Assembly (NCBI GenBank): GCA_902587755.1
Contig: CACIMN010000005.1
Location: 1 to 56,088 of the forward strand
Reading direction: 5' to 3'
Length of the DNA stretch: 56,088 nucleotides
From: an uncultured Pelagibacteraceae bacterium
GTDB taxonomy: Bacteria > Pseudomonadota > Alphaproteobacteria > Pelagibacterales > Pelagibacteraceae
This document shows positions 26,497 through 34,632 of this stretch, in pieces. A program made the position numbers and the translations under genes. Each line of letters opens with the position of its first letter. The first letter of the stretch is position 1. Below the pieces are notes generated by a model, which worked only from the letters and a program-made list of their open reading frames with translations, made no database searches and was not told the origin of the DNA.

Positions 26497-26530
26497 AAAT
26501 AGGCACTAATTATTAAATTAGTGCCTATTT
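26497..26530 (-). terminator. intrinsic-terminator-like hairpin between tauA-like and tauB-like genes
   Basis: A perfect 14-bp inverted repeat (26497-26510 with 26517-26530; core AGGCACTAAT/ATTAGTGCCT) with a 6-base loop. On the minus strand it is followed by a run of eight U's. It lies 22 bp after the binding-protein stop and 30 bp before the ATPase start. It would reduce read-through into the ATPase and permease genes. Confidence 0.88.
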
Positions 26531-26552
26531 AAAAAGTTTTAAACCTTTAAAA

Positions 26553-27494
26553 TTATAAAGGTAAGAAACTTGTATCTACGTTTCCTTTTGGTGTTCCCAT
26601 TCCATCCAAGAAACCAGCTAGATTACCACTCTCCATAGATTTTTTAGTTTCTTCAGGAGTTAAGAATTTAAATCCGTCTAAAGTACCTTTCATTTTTGAT
26701 ACTTCCATCGCAGATGCTTTAGACATAGAATTCATATCGCTTTTACCTGAATTATATCTTGCATTGGCTTCATGAGTAACTTCAACAAAAGTCCTTACCA
26801 TACCTGGATTTTCATTCATAAACTTGTTAGTTACAGAAGTAATATCTATACCTAGAATACCTCCAGCTCTAGCTTCCTCTACTGAAATTAATCTAGAACC
26901 AACTTCTGTAGCTGCTGCAATTGAATTACCACCAAATAAACATGCCATTGCAACATCACCACTTACTAAAGCTGCAGCTCCATCTTCTGGAACCATATCA
27001 ATAACAGTCATTTTGCTTGGATCGGCACCAACAATTTCCATACTTGCAGTAAAAACATAATCAGCCATAGTACCTAAAGGCACTGCAACTTTTTTACCCT
27101 CTAATTCACTAGCGTTTGCTTTTGTAATTCCAGAAGCATTAGATGTAACACATGTAGTTCCACCCATTCCGTATTCCATTGCAATATCAATCAGTTTGAT
27201 AGGTGCATTAGATTTTACAGCATTAATAAAAGGCACTAAACCTTGCGAGTAAGAAATATCAATATCTCCTGCTAGCATGGCTTCTGTCATTTCCACACCA
27301 GTGTTGAAGCTTGTCCACTTGACTGGAACTCCCAAAGCTTTTGAGTAATTTTTCTTCATCATGTCCTCTAGGTTTGGACTTGGCCATTCTAGAAAGTAAG
27401 CTACTCTAACCTCATTTGCAGCCGAATTTGCAGCTGAAATTGATAGGTTAAGTGCAAAAATAGATCCTAGAATAAAACTTAGTATTTTTTTCAT
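26553..27494 (-). CDS. tauA: taurine/sulfonate-type ABC substrate-binding protein
   Basis: A 313-residue periplasmic binding protein with a signal peptide of about 24 residues (KKILSFILGSIFALNLSIS...). The mature part starts NEVRVAYFLEWPSPN, and the fold is that of NMT1/TauA-like proteins: GVEMTEAMLAGDIDISYSQG (about residue 65), GKKVAVPLGTMADYV (about 128) and an EDGAAALVSGDVAMACLFG segment. TauA binds taurine through similar loops, but nitrate, aliphatic sulfonate and thiamine-precursor proteins share the fold. The divergent aminotransferase and alanine dehydrogenase favour taurine or another omega-amino acid. Confidence 0.83.
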   Translation of the reverse strand: MKKILSFILGSIFALNLSISAANSAANEVRVAYFLEWPSPNLEDMMKKNYSKALGVPVKWTSFNTGVEMTEAMLAGDIDISYSQGLVPFINAVKSNAPIKLIDIAMEYGMGGTTCVTSNASGITKANASELEGKKVAVPLGTMADYVFTASMEIVGADPSKMTVIDMVPEDGAAALVSGDVAMACLFGGNSIAAATEVGSRLISVEEARAGGILGIDITSVTNKFMNENPGMVRTFVEVTHEANARYNSGKSDMNSMSKASAMEVSKMKGTLDGFKFLTPEETKKSMESGNLAGFLDGMGTPKGNVDTSFLPL

Positions 27495-27674
27495 TTATTC
27501 CCCTATGTTTAATTAATTAAATTCTGGATATTTAAATTCAAATTGAGCCCGAAGTAAAACAAAAAAGAAAGTTTATACAATTTAGGGTTGTGTCAATAAT
27601 GTGGTAGTTAATCCATTTATTTTAGTCTAAAGAGGTTTTAGTATTTAATTAAAATATTTTAGAAAGAAATTTTT
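27495..27674. promoter_or_regulatory. divergent promoter region of the taurine-type locus
   Basis: This 180-bp region separates the uptake operon (minus) from the catabolic operon (plus) and must hold both promoters. A 14-base AT-only palindrome is at 27508-27521, but its information content is low. I see no recognisable riboswitch or sigma-54 motif. A purine-rich AGAAAG lies 8 bp before the aminotransferase ATG. Confidence 0.4.
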
Positions 27675-29021
27675 ATGAGCACACAAAACAAAACAGCAAT
27701 TCCAAATTCTTTAAATGAACACTGGATGCCATTTACATCTAATAAAGACTTTAAAGAAAACCCAAGATTAATTGTTGAAGCTAAAGGTGTGTATTTAAAA
27801 AACCATCAAGGTCAAACACAAATTGATGCAAGCTCAGGATTGTTTTGTAACCCTTTAGGTCATGGTAGGGAAGAAATTATTGAAGCAATTACAAATCAAT
27901 TAAAAACTTTAGATTACTGCCAACCTTTCCAACAAGGTTTTGGTGGATCATTTGAATTAGCTACAAGAATTTCGAAACATACTCCAGGAAACTTAAATAG
28001 AATGTTTTATACTATTTGTGGTTCAACAGCTGTTGAAACAGCAATAAAAATTGCAATTGCATATCATAGAGCACGAGGCGATAGTCAAAGATTTAGATTT
28101 GTAGGCAGAGAAAGAGGTTACCATGGAATGAACATTGGTGCGACTTCTGTTGGAGGCATGGTTAATAACGTAAAAACTTTTGCAAGTGTTTTAATGCCAG
28201 GTGTTGTGCACATGAGACACACTCATTTACCAGAACATAAGTTTGTTAGTGGTCAACCAGAAACAGGTGTTGAGCTAGCAGAAGATTTAGAGAGAATTTG
28301 TATGAACTTTGGAGCTGAGAATATTGCAGCATGTATTGTTGAACCTATTGCAGGATCAACAGGCACTTTAGTTCCACCAAAAGGATACTTGCAAAGATTG
28401 AGAGAGATTTGTGACAAACACGGAATACTTTTAATTTTTGATGAAGTAATTACGGGGTGGGGAAGAACTGGATCTCCATTTGCGTCCCAAGAATATGGCG
28501 TTACTCCAGATATGATGACAATGGCAAAAGCTACAACAAATGGCATAAGCCCAATGGGAGTTGTTGCATGTAAAGAAGATATTTATGACGCAATCGCAGA
28601 AAATGCTCCCAAAGGAACTATAGAATTATTTCATGGCTATACTTATTCAGGAATTCCAATTTCTGTAGCAGCTGGCTTGGCTGTACAAGATATTATAGAA
28701 AAAGATGATATTTTTAATAGAGCTAAAAATTTAGCACCTTATTTCCAAGAAGGTTTAATGTCTCTAAAAGATATTGATGTTGTTGATAACATTAGAGGAT
28801 ATGGAATGATGGGTGGTATTGATATTGTTATGGATAAAAAACCTGGTGCTGCTGGACTTACTTGTTTTAAACATTGTTATGAGGCTGGAGTAAATTTTAA
28901 AGCTACTGGTGATTGTTTAATTATCGCTCCAATGTTTATTTGTGAAAAAAAACATATAGATGAAATAATTGAAAAACTTCGAACTGGAATAACAAATTAC
29001 GCAAAAAGTAAAAAGAATTAA
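27675..29021 (+). CDS. class III aminotransferase, probable taurine-pyruvate (omega-amino acid-pyruvate) aminotransferase
   Basis: A 448-residue PLP enzyme of fold type I, class III. It shows HWMPFT near the N-terminus, GLFCNPLGHG, the cofactor-binding GSTAVETAIKIA (about residue 116), RERGYHGMNIGATSVGG, the Asp of LIFDEVITGWGRTG (about 255) and the Schiff-base lysine in MTMAKATTNG (about 285). Taurine-pyruvate and beta-alanine-pyruvate aminotransferases share this architecture. With a taurine-type transporter on one side and alanine dehydrogenase on the other, the likely reaction is taurine + pyruvate to sulfoacetaldehyde + alanine. The specific substrate is inferred from context. Confidence 0.8.
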   Translation: MSTQNKTAIPNSLNEHWMPFTSNKDFKENPRLIVEAKGVYLKNHQGQTQIDASSGLFCNPLGHGREEIIEAITNQLKTLDYCQPFQQGFGGSFELATRISKHTPGNLNRMFYTICGSTAVETAIKIAIAYHRARGDSQRFRFVGRERGYHGMNIGATSVGGMVNNVKTFASVLMPGVVHMRHTHLPEHKFVSGQPETGVELAEDLERICMNFGAENIAACIVEPIAGSTGTLVPPKGYLQRLREICDKHGILLIFDEVITGWGRTGSPFASQEYGVTPDMMTMAKATTNGISPMGVVACKEDIYDAIAENAPKGTIELFHGYTYSGIPISVAAGLAVQDIIEKDDIFNRAKNLAPYFQEGLMSLKDIDVVDNIRGYGMMGGIDIVMDKKPGAAGLTCFKHCYEAGVNFKATGDCLIIAPMFICEKKHIDEIIEKLRTGITNYAKSKKN

Positions 29022-29030
29022 TTTTCGTTT

Positions 29031-30149
29031 ATGAAAATTGGAGTTCCTAAAGAGATAAAACCACAAGAAAATAGAATTGGTTTAACACCCGACAGTGTTA
29101 AAGCTCTAGTTTCAGAGGGTCACGAGGTGTTGGTTGAAAATAACGGTGGGTTTGAAGCTGGTTTTGATAATGACCAATATTTGAAGGCAGGAGCAAAAAT
29201 TGTTGATACAGCAGCTGATATTTTTAATGACTCAGAAATAATTGTTAAAGTTAAAGAACCTCAAAAAGTAGAAGTAGATATGATAAGAGAAAATCAAATC
29301 GTATATACATATTTACATTTAGCTGCAGCAAAAGAATTAACTCAAGGTTTAATAAAATCTAAAAGTATTAATATTGCATATGAAACAGTGACTGATGATA
29401 ATGGAAGATTACCATTGCTTGCTCCAATGAGTGCTGTCGCAGGAAGAATGTCGGTTCAAGCCGGAGCTCATTGTTTAGAAAAAAATCAAAATGGTAGAGG
29501 AGTATTATTAGGAGGAGCTCCAGGAGGTGAACCGGCCAACGTATTAATTCTTGGGGGCGGAGTAGTTGGTGAGAATGCAGCAATAATCGCAACTGGTATG
29601 CAAGCAAAAGTACATATCGTTGATAAATCAAAAGTAAGATTAAAACAACTTGTGGAAATTTTTGGTGATAAAATTATACCTGAACAAAGTGACAAAGTTG
29701 ATTTGAACAAATTAGTTGCAGAGGCAGATCTTTTGGTTGGAGGTGTATTAATTCCAGGAGCGGAAGCTCCAAAACTTATAACTAAAGATATGTTGAAATT
29801 AATGAAAAGAGGTTCAGTAATTGTTGATGTTGCAATTGATCAAGGTGGATGCGTTGAAACGAGCAAACCTACAACACATAGAGATCCAACTTATATAGTT
29901 GATGATGTGGTTCATTATTGTGTTGCTAATATGCCAGGTGGAGTTCCTAGAACTTCTACATTTGCATTAAATCAAGCAACACTACCTTATTTAGTAAAAC
30001 TAGCAAATAAGGGTTATCAAAAAGCACTTAGTGAAGATAAAAACTTTTTAGCAGGATTAAATGTTCATAAAGGACAGGTAACTTACAAAGCAGTTGCTGA
30101 TGTTTTTGGACATGATTTTGTTGAACCTGGAGAAGCTATCAAACATTAG
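29031..30149 (+). CDS. ald: alanine dehydrogenase
   Basis: A 372-residue NAD-dependent L-alanine dehydrogenase. It begins MKIGVPKEIKPQENRIGLTP, carries the substrate lysine in IVKVKEPQ (about residue 74) and catalytic histidine in YTYLHLAA (about 95). The dinucleotide fold VLILGGGVVGENAA (about 170) and the late DVAIDQGGCVETSKPTTH (about 266) are diagnostic. It converts alanine back to pyruvate and ammonium, so it regenerates the amino acceptor of the aminotransferase 9 bp upstream. Together they would release the substrate's nitrogen as ammonium. A weak 7-bp stem (29020-29026 with 29033-29039) places the start codon in its loop. Confidence 0.94.
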   Translation: MKIGVPKEIKPQENRIGLTPDSVKALVSEGHEVLVENNGGFEAGFDNDQYLKAGAKIVDTAADIFNDSEIIVKVKEPQKVEVDMIRENQIVYTYLHLAAAKELTQGLIKSKSINIAYETVTDDNGRLPLLAPMSAVAGRMSVQAGAHCLEKNQNGRGVLLGGAPGGEPANVLILGGGVVGENAAIIATGMQAKVHIVDKSKVRLKQLVEIFGDKIIPEQSDKVDLNKLVAEADLLVGGVLIPGAEAPKLITKDMLKLMKRGSVIVDVAIDQGGCVETSKPTTHRDPTYIVDDVVHYCVANMPGGVPRTSTFALNQATLPYLVKLANKGYQKALSEDKNFLAGLNVHKGQVTYKAVADVFGHDFVEPGEAIKH

Positions 30150-30151
30150 AG

Positions 30152-32596
30152 ATGGAAAAAAAATATCCATCGAGCACAAAGGTAGTTGTAATAGGAGGTG
30201 GTGTTGCAGGTACCTCTTGTGCATACCATTTAGCAAAGTATGGTTGGAAAAATGTGGTTTTATTAGAAAGAGATCAATTAACATCTGGTACAACTTGGCA
30301 TGCTGCAGGATTAATAGGGCAATTAGGGGCAACTTCTACAATCACCAAATTAAGAAGGTATTCCTTAGATCTTTATAAAGAATTAGAAAAAACTACAGGA
30401 TTATCTACTGGTCTTAAACAAAATGGAGCAATAACAGTTGCGTCATCTAAAGAGAGGATGCAGGAGTTGTTAAGACAGGCTACAACAGCACAATTATCTT
30501 ATGTTGAAGTAGAGGTATTAAATAAAGATAGAATAAAAGAATTATACCCTGTTTTAAAAAACGAGGATCTTGTTGGTGGTGTTTATATGCCTAAAGATGG
30601 TCAGGCAGATCCAGTTGGAGTTACCAATGTATTGGCTAAAGCTGCTAAAATGTTAGGTGTTCAAATATTTGAGAAGTCACCAGTAAAAAAAATTTTAGTA
30701 AAAGATAAAAGAATATGTGGTGTTGAAACTACTCAAGGGAAAATTGATTGTGAATATGTGGTTTTAGCTACAGGGATGTGGTCTAGACAAATTGGACAAG
30801 ATATTGATGTTAGTGTTCCGCTATATCCAAATGAACACTTCTATGTGATTACAGAACCAATGAAAGATCTTCCTAAAGATTTACCTGTTTTGAGGGATTA
30901 CAATGCTTGTCTTTATCTAAAGGAAGATGCTGGAAAAATGTTAGTTGGAATTTTTGAACCTAATGCAAAACCTGCTTTTAAAGATAGTGGAAAAGTTCCT
31001 GATAATTTTTCATTCGGAGAATTTCCGGATGATTTTGATCACTTTGAACCTTACCTTGAAAAATCTTTTCATAGGCTACCGATGTTAGAAAATGCAGGTA
31101 TTAGAAAATTTTTTTCAGGACCAGAGTCCTTTACACCCGATACTCAGTATTTGCTTGGGGAAACACCAGAAGTAAAAAATCTTTACACGTGTTGTGGTTT
31201 CAATAGTATCGGTATCGCAAGTTCTGGGGGAGCAGGAAGAGTAACTGCAGAATGGATAATTAATGGACATATAAATGAAGATTTATTTTCTTTAGATATA
31301 AAAAGATTCCAAAAGTTTCACTCATCTAAAAAATTTATCATGGAAAGAGTTACTGAAACTTTAGGTGATCTTTATGGGATGCATTGGCCTTTTAAGCAAC
31401 ATTTAACATCAAGAAATGAAAAATTATTACCCTATCATGATGAATTAAAAAAAGCAGGAGCTTGTTTTGGAGTGGCAGGAGGTTTTGAAAGACCTATGTG
31501 GTATTCCTTAAATAGAGAAAAACCAGAATATGAATATAGTTTTAACTACCAAAATTGGTATCCATCAGTAAAATATGAAACCACAAATGCTAGAGAAAAT
31601 GTTGGACTTTTTGATTTTTCAACTTTTTCAAAATTTGATTTGAAAGGTGAAAAAACTCATAGCGATTTACAAAAAATTTGTACAGCTAATATCAAAAATG
31701 AAATTGGAAAAACTACTTATACTCATATGCTAAATGAGGATGGTGGTATAGAAACAGATTTAACAGTTGTTTGTCTTGATAAAAACCATTTTAGAATAGT
31801 TAGTTCAGCGTCAACAAGAGAAAGAGACAAACATCATATCCTCAAATACCTATCTAAAGAGGTTGAATTTTTAGATGTTACAGAAAGTATTTGTTGTCTT
31901 GGTTTGTTTGGTCCTAAAAGTAGAAATATGATTCAAAAAATAAGTAGTGATAATTTTGGTGCTGAAAATTTTAAATTTAGTACAGGGAAAAATGTTAAGA
32001 TAAATAATATTAAAGTTTGGGCGCAAAGAATATCTTATGTTGGTGAACTTGGATTTGAATTATATGTTGGTAAAGAAAACGCTTTAAAATTATATAAAAT
32101 TTTAATTGAAGAAGGTAAAAATTTTGATTTATCTCATTGTGGAATGCATGCGATGGACATTATGAGAATGGAAAGTGGTTTTTTACATTGGGGACATGAT
32201 ATATCTCCAGAAGAAAATCAGTACCAAGCAGGTTTAAAGTTTACAATTAGCTTTAAAAAAAATGTTAATTTTATAGGTAAAGATGCTTTATTAAAGATTA
32301 AAGATAAACCGTTAGATAAAACAATGATGATGTTTACTTTAAAGGATAGTAAACCTGGCGAACCTTTGTTGCTGCATGAAGAACCTATTTATTTAGAAAA
32401 TAAAATCATTGGAAGAACAACTTCAGGAAACTATTCATTTTGTTTTGATAAAAATCTATCTTTTGGTTATGTTAATTCAGGAAACACTATAGAAACACTT
32501 AGAAATAAAAATTTGTTCATAGAAATTGAAAAGATCAAATACCCAGTCGAAATTATTTCAAAACCACTAAATACTAAAGATTTTAGAAGAACTTAG
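30152..32596 (+). CDS. dimethylglycine/sarcosine dehydrogenase-family flavoprotein with GcvT-like C-terminal domain
   Basis: An 814-residue two-part enzyme. Residues about 1-390 form an FAD-dependent DAO-type domain with the dinucleotide motif GGGVAG at 15-20 and GTTWHAAG at 46-53. His50 is at the position that binds FAD covalently in dimethylglycine dehydrogenase. Residues about 430-814 are the GcvT/aminomethyltransferase type, binding folate to capture the released methyl as methylene-THF (for example LGLFGPKSRN, YVGELGFELYV, HCGMHAMDIMRMESG). Members demethylate N-methylated amino acids. It is 2 bp after ald, so it may remove methyl groups from an N-methyl compound related to the transported substrate. 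Confidence 0.88.
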   Translation: MEKKYPSSTKVVVIGGGVAGTSCAYHLAKYGWKNVVLLERDQLTSGTTWHAAGLIGQLGATSTITKLRRYSLDLYKELEKTTGLSTGLKQNGAITVASSKERMQELLRQATTAQLSYVEVEVLNKDRIKELYPVLKNEDLVGGVYMPKDGQADPVGVTNVLAKAAKMLGVQIFEKSPVKKILVKDKRICGVETTQGKIDCEYVVLATGMWSRQIGQDIDVSVPLYPNEHFYVITEPMKDLPKDLPVLRDYNACLYLKEDAGKMLVGIFEPNAKPAFKDSGKVPDNFSFGEFPDDFDHFEPYLEKSFHRLPMLENAGIRKFFSGPESFTPDTQYLLGETPEVKNLYTCCGFNSIGIASSGGAGRVTAEWIINGHINEDLFSLDIKRFQKFHSSKKFIMERVTETLGDLYGMHWPFKQHLTSRNEKLLPYHDELKKAGACFGVAGGFERPMWYSLNREKPEYEYSFNYQNWYPSVKYETTNARENVGLFDFSTFSKFDLKGEKTHSDLQKICTANIKNEIGKTTYTHMLNEDGGIETDLTVVCLDKNHFRIVSSASTRERDKHHILKYLSKEVEFLDVTESICCLGLFGPKSRNMIQKISSDNFGAENFKFSTGKNVKINNIKVWAQRISYVGELGFELYVGKENALKLYKILIEEGKNFDLSHCGMHAMDIMRMESGFLHWGHDISPEENQYQAGLKFTISFKKNVNFIGKDALLKIKDKPLDKTMMMFTLKDSKPGEPLLLHEEPIYLENKIIGRTTSGNYSFCFDKNLSFGYVNSGNTIETLRNKNLFIEIEKIKYPVEIISKPLNTKDFRRT

Positions 32597-32645
32597 TATC
32601 TCTAAATTTTATTGTATTTAAGATGATTAGCTGATTAAATTAAGT

Positions 32646-32855
32646 GTGAAAAAAAACGACTTAGACACTACATTATTTAATTCTGATATTTCTTCAAATA
32701 AAGATTTGGAAATAGATAAGATTAAAACAACAAACGTAAATATATTGTTAAATAGAGTTAGGATAGATCAAAAAAGAACACTAAAAAAAAGAATTCTTTT
32801 TTCAATTATTTTAGCTGGTTTAGTAAGTTCGTTAGCTGTTTATTTTATTATTTAG
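32646..32855 (+). CDS. small single-span membrane protein, unknown function (paralogue of 19554-19751)
   Basis: A 69-residue protein starting at a GTG. The first 25 residues are polar and acidic. The block TNVNILLNRVRIDQKRTLKK follows, then a hydrophobic C-terminal segment (about residues 49-68, LFSIILAGLVSSLAVYFII). This is a cytosolic tail plus basic amphipathic helix plus C-terminal anchor. The layout matches the small gene at 19554, with shared N-V-[DN]-[VI]-L-x-x-R. It lies 49 bp after the flavoprotein gene and 68 bp before tRNA-Met. Function is unknown. The conserved design argues that it is real despite its size and GTG start. Confidence 0.6.
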   Translation: MKKNDLDTTLFNSDISSNKDLEIDKIKTTNVNILLNRVRIDQKRTLKKRILFSIILAGLVSSLAVYFII

Positions 32856-32923
32856 TTAAGAATTTGATTTAAAAAGTTTATTGAAACAATAAAGATTTAT
32901 ATTATAAGTCATTAATCAATTAA

Positions 32924-33000
32924 GGCGGGGTAGCTCAGTTGGTTAGAGCGCGGGACTCATAAGCCCGAGGTCAGTGGTTCGATCCCACTTCCCGCTACCA
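32924..33000 (+). tRNA. tRNA-Met (anticodon CAT), probably elongator
   Basis: A 77-base cloverleaf: acceptor GGCGGGG/TCCCGCT with G-U at both ends, D-arm GCTC...GAGC, anticodon loop CTCATAA, T-arm AGTGG-TTCGATC-CCACT, and encoded CCA. The top four anticodon-stem pairs are C-G and G-C, but the pair closing the loop is A opposite G. The D-loop and paired 1-72 position argue against the initiator. A CAT anticodon could also be lysidine-modified tRNA-Ile2, but the usual C4-G69/C5-G68 pairs are absent. Only 6 bases separate its CCA from the next start codon. Confidence 0.93.
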
Positions 33001-33006
33001 TTAATT

Positions 33007-33525
33007 ATGAAAGATATTTATATAACTTGGGAGAATTATCACAACAAGATAGAGCAATTAGCTAAAAAAGTTCATAAAGATAATTTAAAGTTTAATCAAA
33101 TTATTTGTATTGCAAAAGGTGGATTAAGAGTAGGAGATGTTTTTAGCAGACTTTTTAATGTACCTTTAGCAATCTTATCAGTTGAATCCTACCATGGTGA
33201 TAGTGATGATATTAAAAACCAACAAGGTCAATTTACTTTTTCAAGAGATTTAGCAAAAACTACTCCAAACTTAGGTTCACATGTTTTATTAGTTGATGAT
33301 TTAGCGGACTCAGGGAAAACTTTAATAAAAAGCATTAAATGGTTAGAGCATTTTTATGGATTTTATTTAGAAGAAAAAATTAAAACTGCAGTTATATGGC
33401 ACAAATCAACCTCAAAATTTAAACCTGATTATTCCGTAGATTATTTAAAAAATTCCCCATGGATACATATGCCTTTTGAAAAATATGAAACTACAAATAT
33501 AAAAGATTTTAAGTTTAAAAAATAA
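33007..33525 (+). CDS. phosphoribosyltransferase family protein (xanthine/guanine type)
   Basis: A 172-residue type I phosphoribosyltransferase. The PRPP loop VLLVDDLADSGKTL is at residues about 96-109, with the two acidic residues that hold ribose. ICIAKGGLRVGDVFSRL (about 34-50) supplies the PPi loop. The C-terminal WIHMPFE resembles the flexible end of xanthine-guanine enzymes. The longer frame would begin inside the tRNA, so the ATG at 33007, 6 bp after the tRNA, is taken. GMP reductase follows convergently, so a purine-salvage role is likely, but the base specificity is not determined. Confidence 0.87.
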   Translation: MKDIYITWENYHNKIEQLAKKVHKDNLKFNQIICIAKGGLRVGDVFSRLFNVPLAILSVESYHGDSDDIKNQQGQFTFSRDLAKTTPNLGSHVLLVDDLADSGKTLIKSIKWLEHFYGFYLEEKIKTAVIWHKSTSKFKPDYSVDYLKNSPWIHMPFEKYETTNIKDFKFKK

Positions 33526-33526
33526 A

Positions 33527-34561
33527 TTACTTAATTAAACTATCATTAAACTGATTTGATACTCTAACAAATGTTGTGCATTTACTTAATTGTTTAAGCG
33601 AAGGAGCACCAACATAAGTACAGCTGCTTCTTACACCGCCAAGAATATTTAAGATTGTATCGTTTATTTTACCTCTGTATTTTACCCTGACTTTCCTTCC
33701 CTCGCTACTTCTATAATCTGACAGTCCGCCATAGTGTTTTTTATTAGCAACCTCAGAACTAGATCCATAGAATTCTATGTACTTTTCTCCGTTAACTTTT
33801 ACAATTTTACCATTTCCTTCATCATGTCCAGCAAGCATACCTCCAAGCATTACAAAATCTGCGCCACCTCCAAAACCTTTTGCTACATCTCCTGGACATG
33901 TGCATCCACCATCTGCTATTACATGTGCACCAAGTCCATGTGCTGCATCAGCACATTCTATTACAGCACTTAATTGAGGATAACCAACACCGGTTTGAAT
34001 TCTTGTTGTACAAACACTTCCAGGTCCAATTCCAACTTTAACAATATCTGCACCACTTAAAACTAATTCTTGTGTCATATCAGCTGTTACTACGTTACCA
34101 GCAATGATTGTTTTAGTAGGATATTTATCTCTTACTGATTTAATGAAATTGGTGAAATGTTCTGTGTATCCATTGGCAACATCAATACAAATAAATTTAA
34201 AAAAACTAAATTCTTTTAATACTTTATCTAAATTTAAAAAATCTTCTTTCTTTATACCGACACTAAGAGCGATATTAGTAAATATTTTTTTAATATTTTT
34301 ATTTTGTTTAATTTTTTTAACATCATGCTGTTTTGTTAAAGATGTTATCATTCCGTATTCATTTAATTTTTCAGCAACACTTAGTTCGCCCACTCCATCC
34401 ATATTTGCTGCCATTATTGGAATACCCGACCATTCGTTTTTACTATATTTAAAGCGATAAGTTCTTAATAAATTAACATCTTTACGACTTTTAAGAGTAC
34501 TTCTTTTAGGTCTAAACAAAACATCTGAATAATCGAGCTTTAATTCTTCTTCAATTCTCAT
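33527..34561 (-). CDS. guaC: GMP reductase
   Basis: A 344-residue member of the IMPDH/GMPR barrel family without CBS domains. The active-site loop IGPGSVCTTR (about residue 178) holds the catalytic cysteine. KLDYSDVLFRPKRSTL at the N-terminus, MAANMDGVG, and the phosphate loop ADGGCTCPGDVAKGFGGGADFVMLGG support the family. MDGVG in place of an IMPDH-type sequence and the absence of CBS domains favour GMP reductase: GMP + NADPH to IMP + ammonium. Its stop lies 1 bp from that of the convergent phosphoribosyltransferase. Both serve purine interconversion. Confidence 0.9.
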   Translation of the reverse strand: MRIEEELKLDYSDVLFRPKRSTLKSRKDVNLLRTYRFKYSKNEWSGIPIMAANMDGVGELSVAEKLNEYGMITSLTKQHDVKKIKQNKNIKKIFTNIALSVGIKKEDFLNLDKVLKEFSFFKFICIDVANGYTEHFTNFIKSVRDKYPTKTIIAGNVVTADMTQELVLSGADIVKVGIGPGSVCTTRIQTGVGYPQLSAVIECADAAHGLGAHVIADGGCTCPGDVAKGFGGGADFVMLGGMLAGHDEGNGKIVKVNGEKYIEFYGSSSEVANKKHYGGLSDYRSSEGRKVRVKYRGKINDTILNILGGVRSSCTYVGAPSLKQLSKCTTFVRVSNQFNDSLIK

Positions 34562-34611
34562 TATTTATAAAGTTATTATTATTAAAACTTATTTCAAATT
34601 AATTTATACCC

Positions 34612-34620
34612 TGTGGATAA
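34612..34620 (-). other. perfect DnaA-box sequence in the guaC/rmlD gap
   Basis: TGTGGATAA is the exact complement of TTATCCACA. It lies in a 71-bp AT-rich gap between the guaC start and the end of the rmlD-like gene. Only one copy is seen, so it is not an origin by itself. Given the base composition, one such match in 56 kb could occur by chance. Confidence 0.3.
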
Positions 34621-34632
34621 GTTAAATAATGA

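Noticed and set aside
27508..27521. 14-base palindrome TTTAATTAATTAAA as an operator of the taurine-type locus
   Set aside because: It is A/T only in a very AT-rich region, so chance is a sufficient explanation. It is mentioned only in the description of the gap.
29368..29710. Two minus-strand open frames inside ald
   Set aside because: They lie fully within a well-recognised gene. Their compositions are those of antisense shadows and no family or ribosome site is seen.
30057..30378. Open frames on both strands across the ald/flavoprotein junction
   Set aside because: They are off-frame products of two clear genes (the plus-strand one reads the FAD-binding region in the wrong frame).
32924..33000. 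Initiator tRNA or tRNA-Ile2 identity
   Set aside because: The paired first base and D-loop do not fit an initiator. The C4-G69/C5-G68 pairs expected for lysidine tRNA-Ile2 are absent.
32974..33006. Extended start for the phosphoribosyltransferase, giving 11 extra residues
   Set aside because: The extension lies inside the tRNA-Met gene (T-arm and acceptor). The ATG at 33007 fits the family start better.
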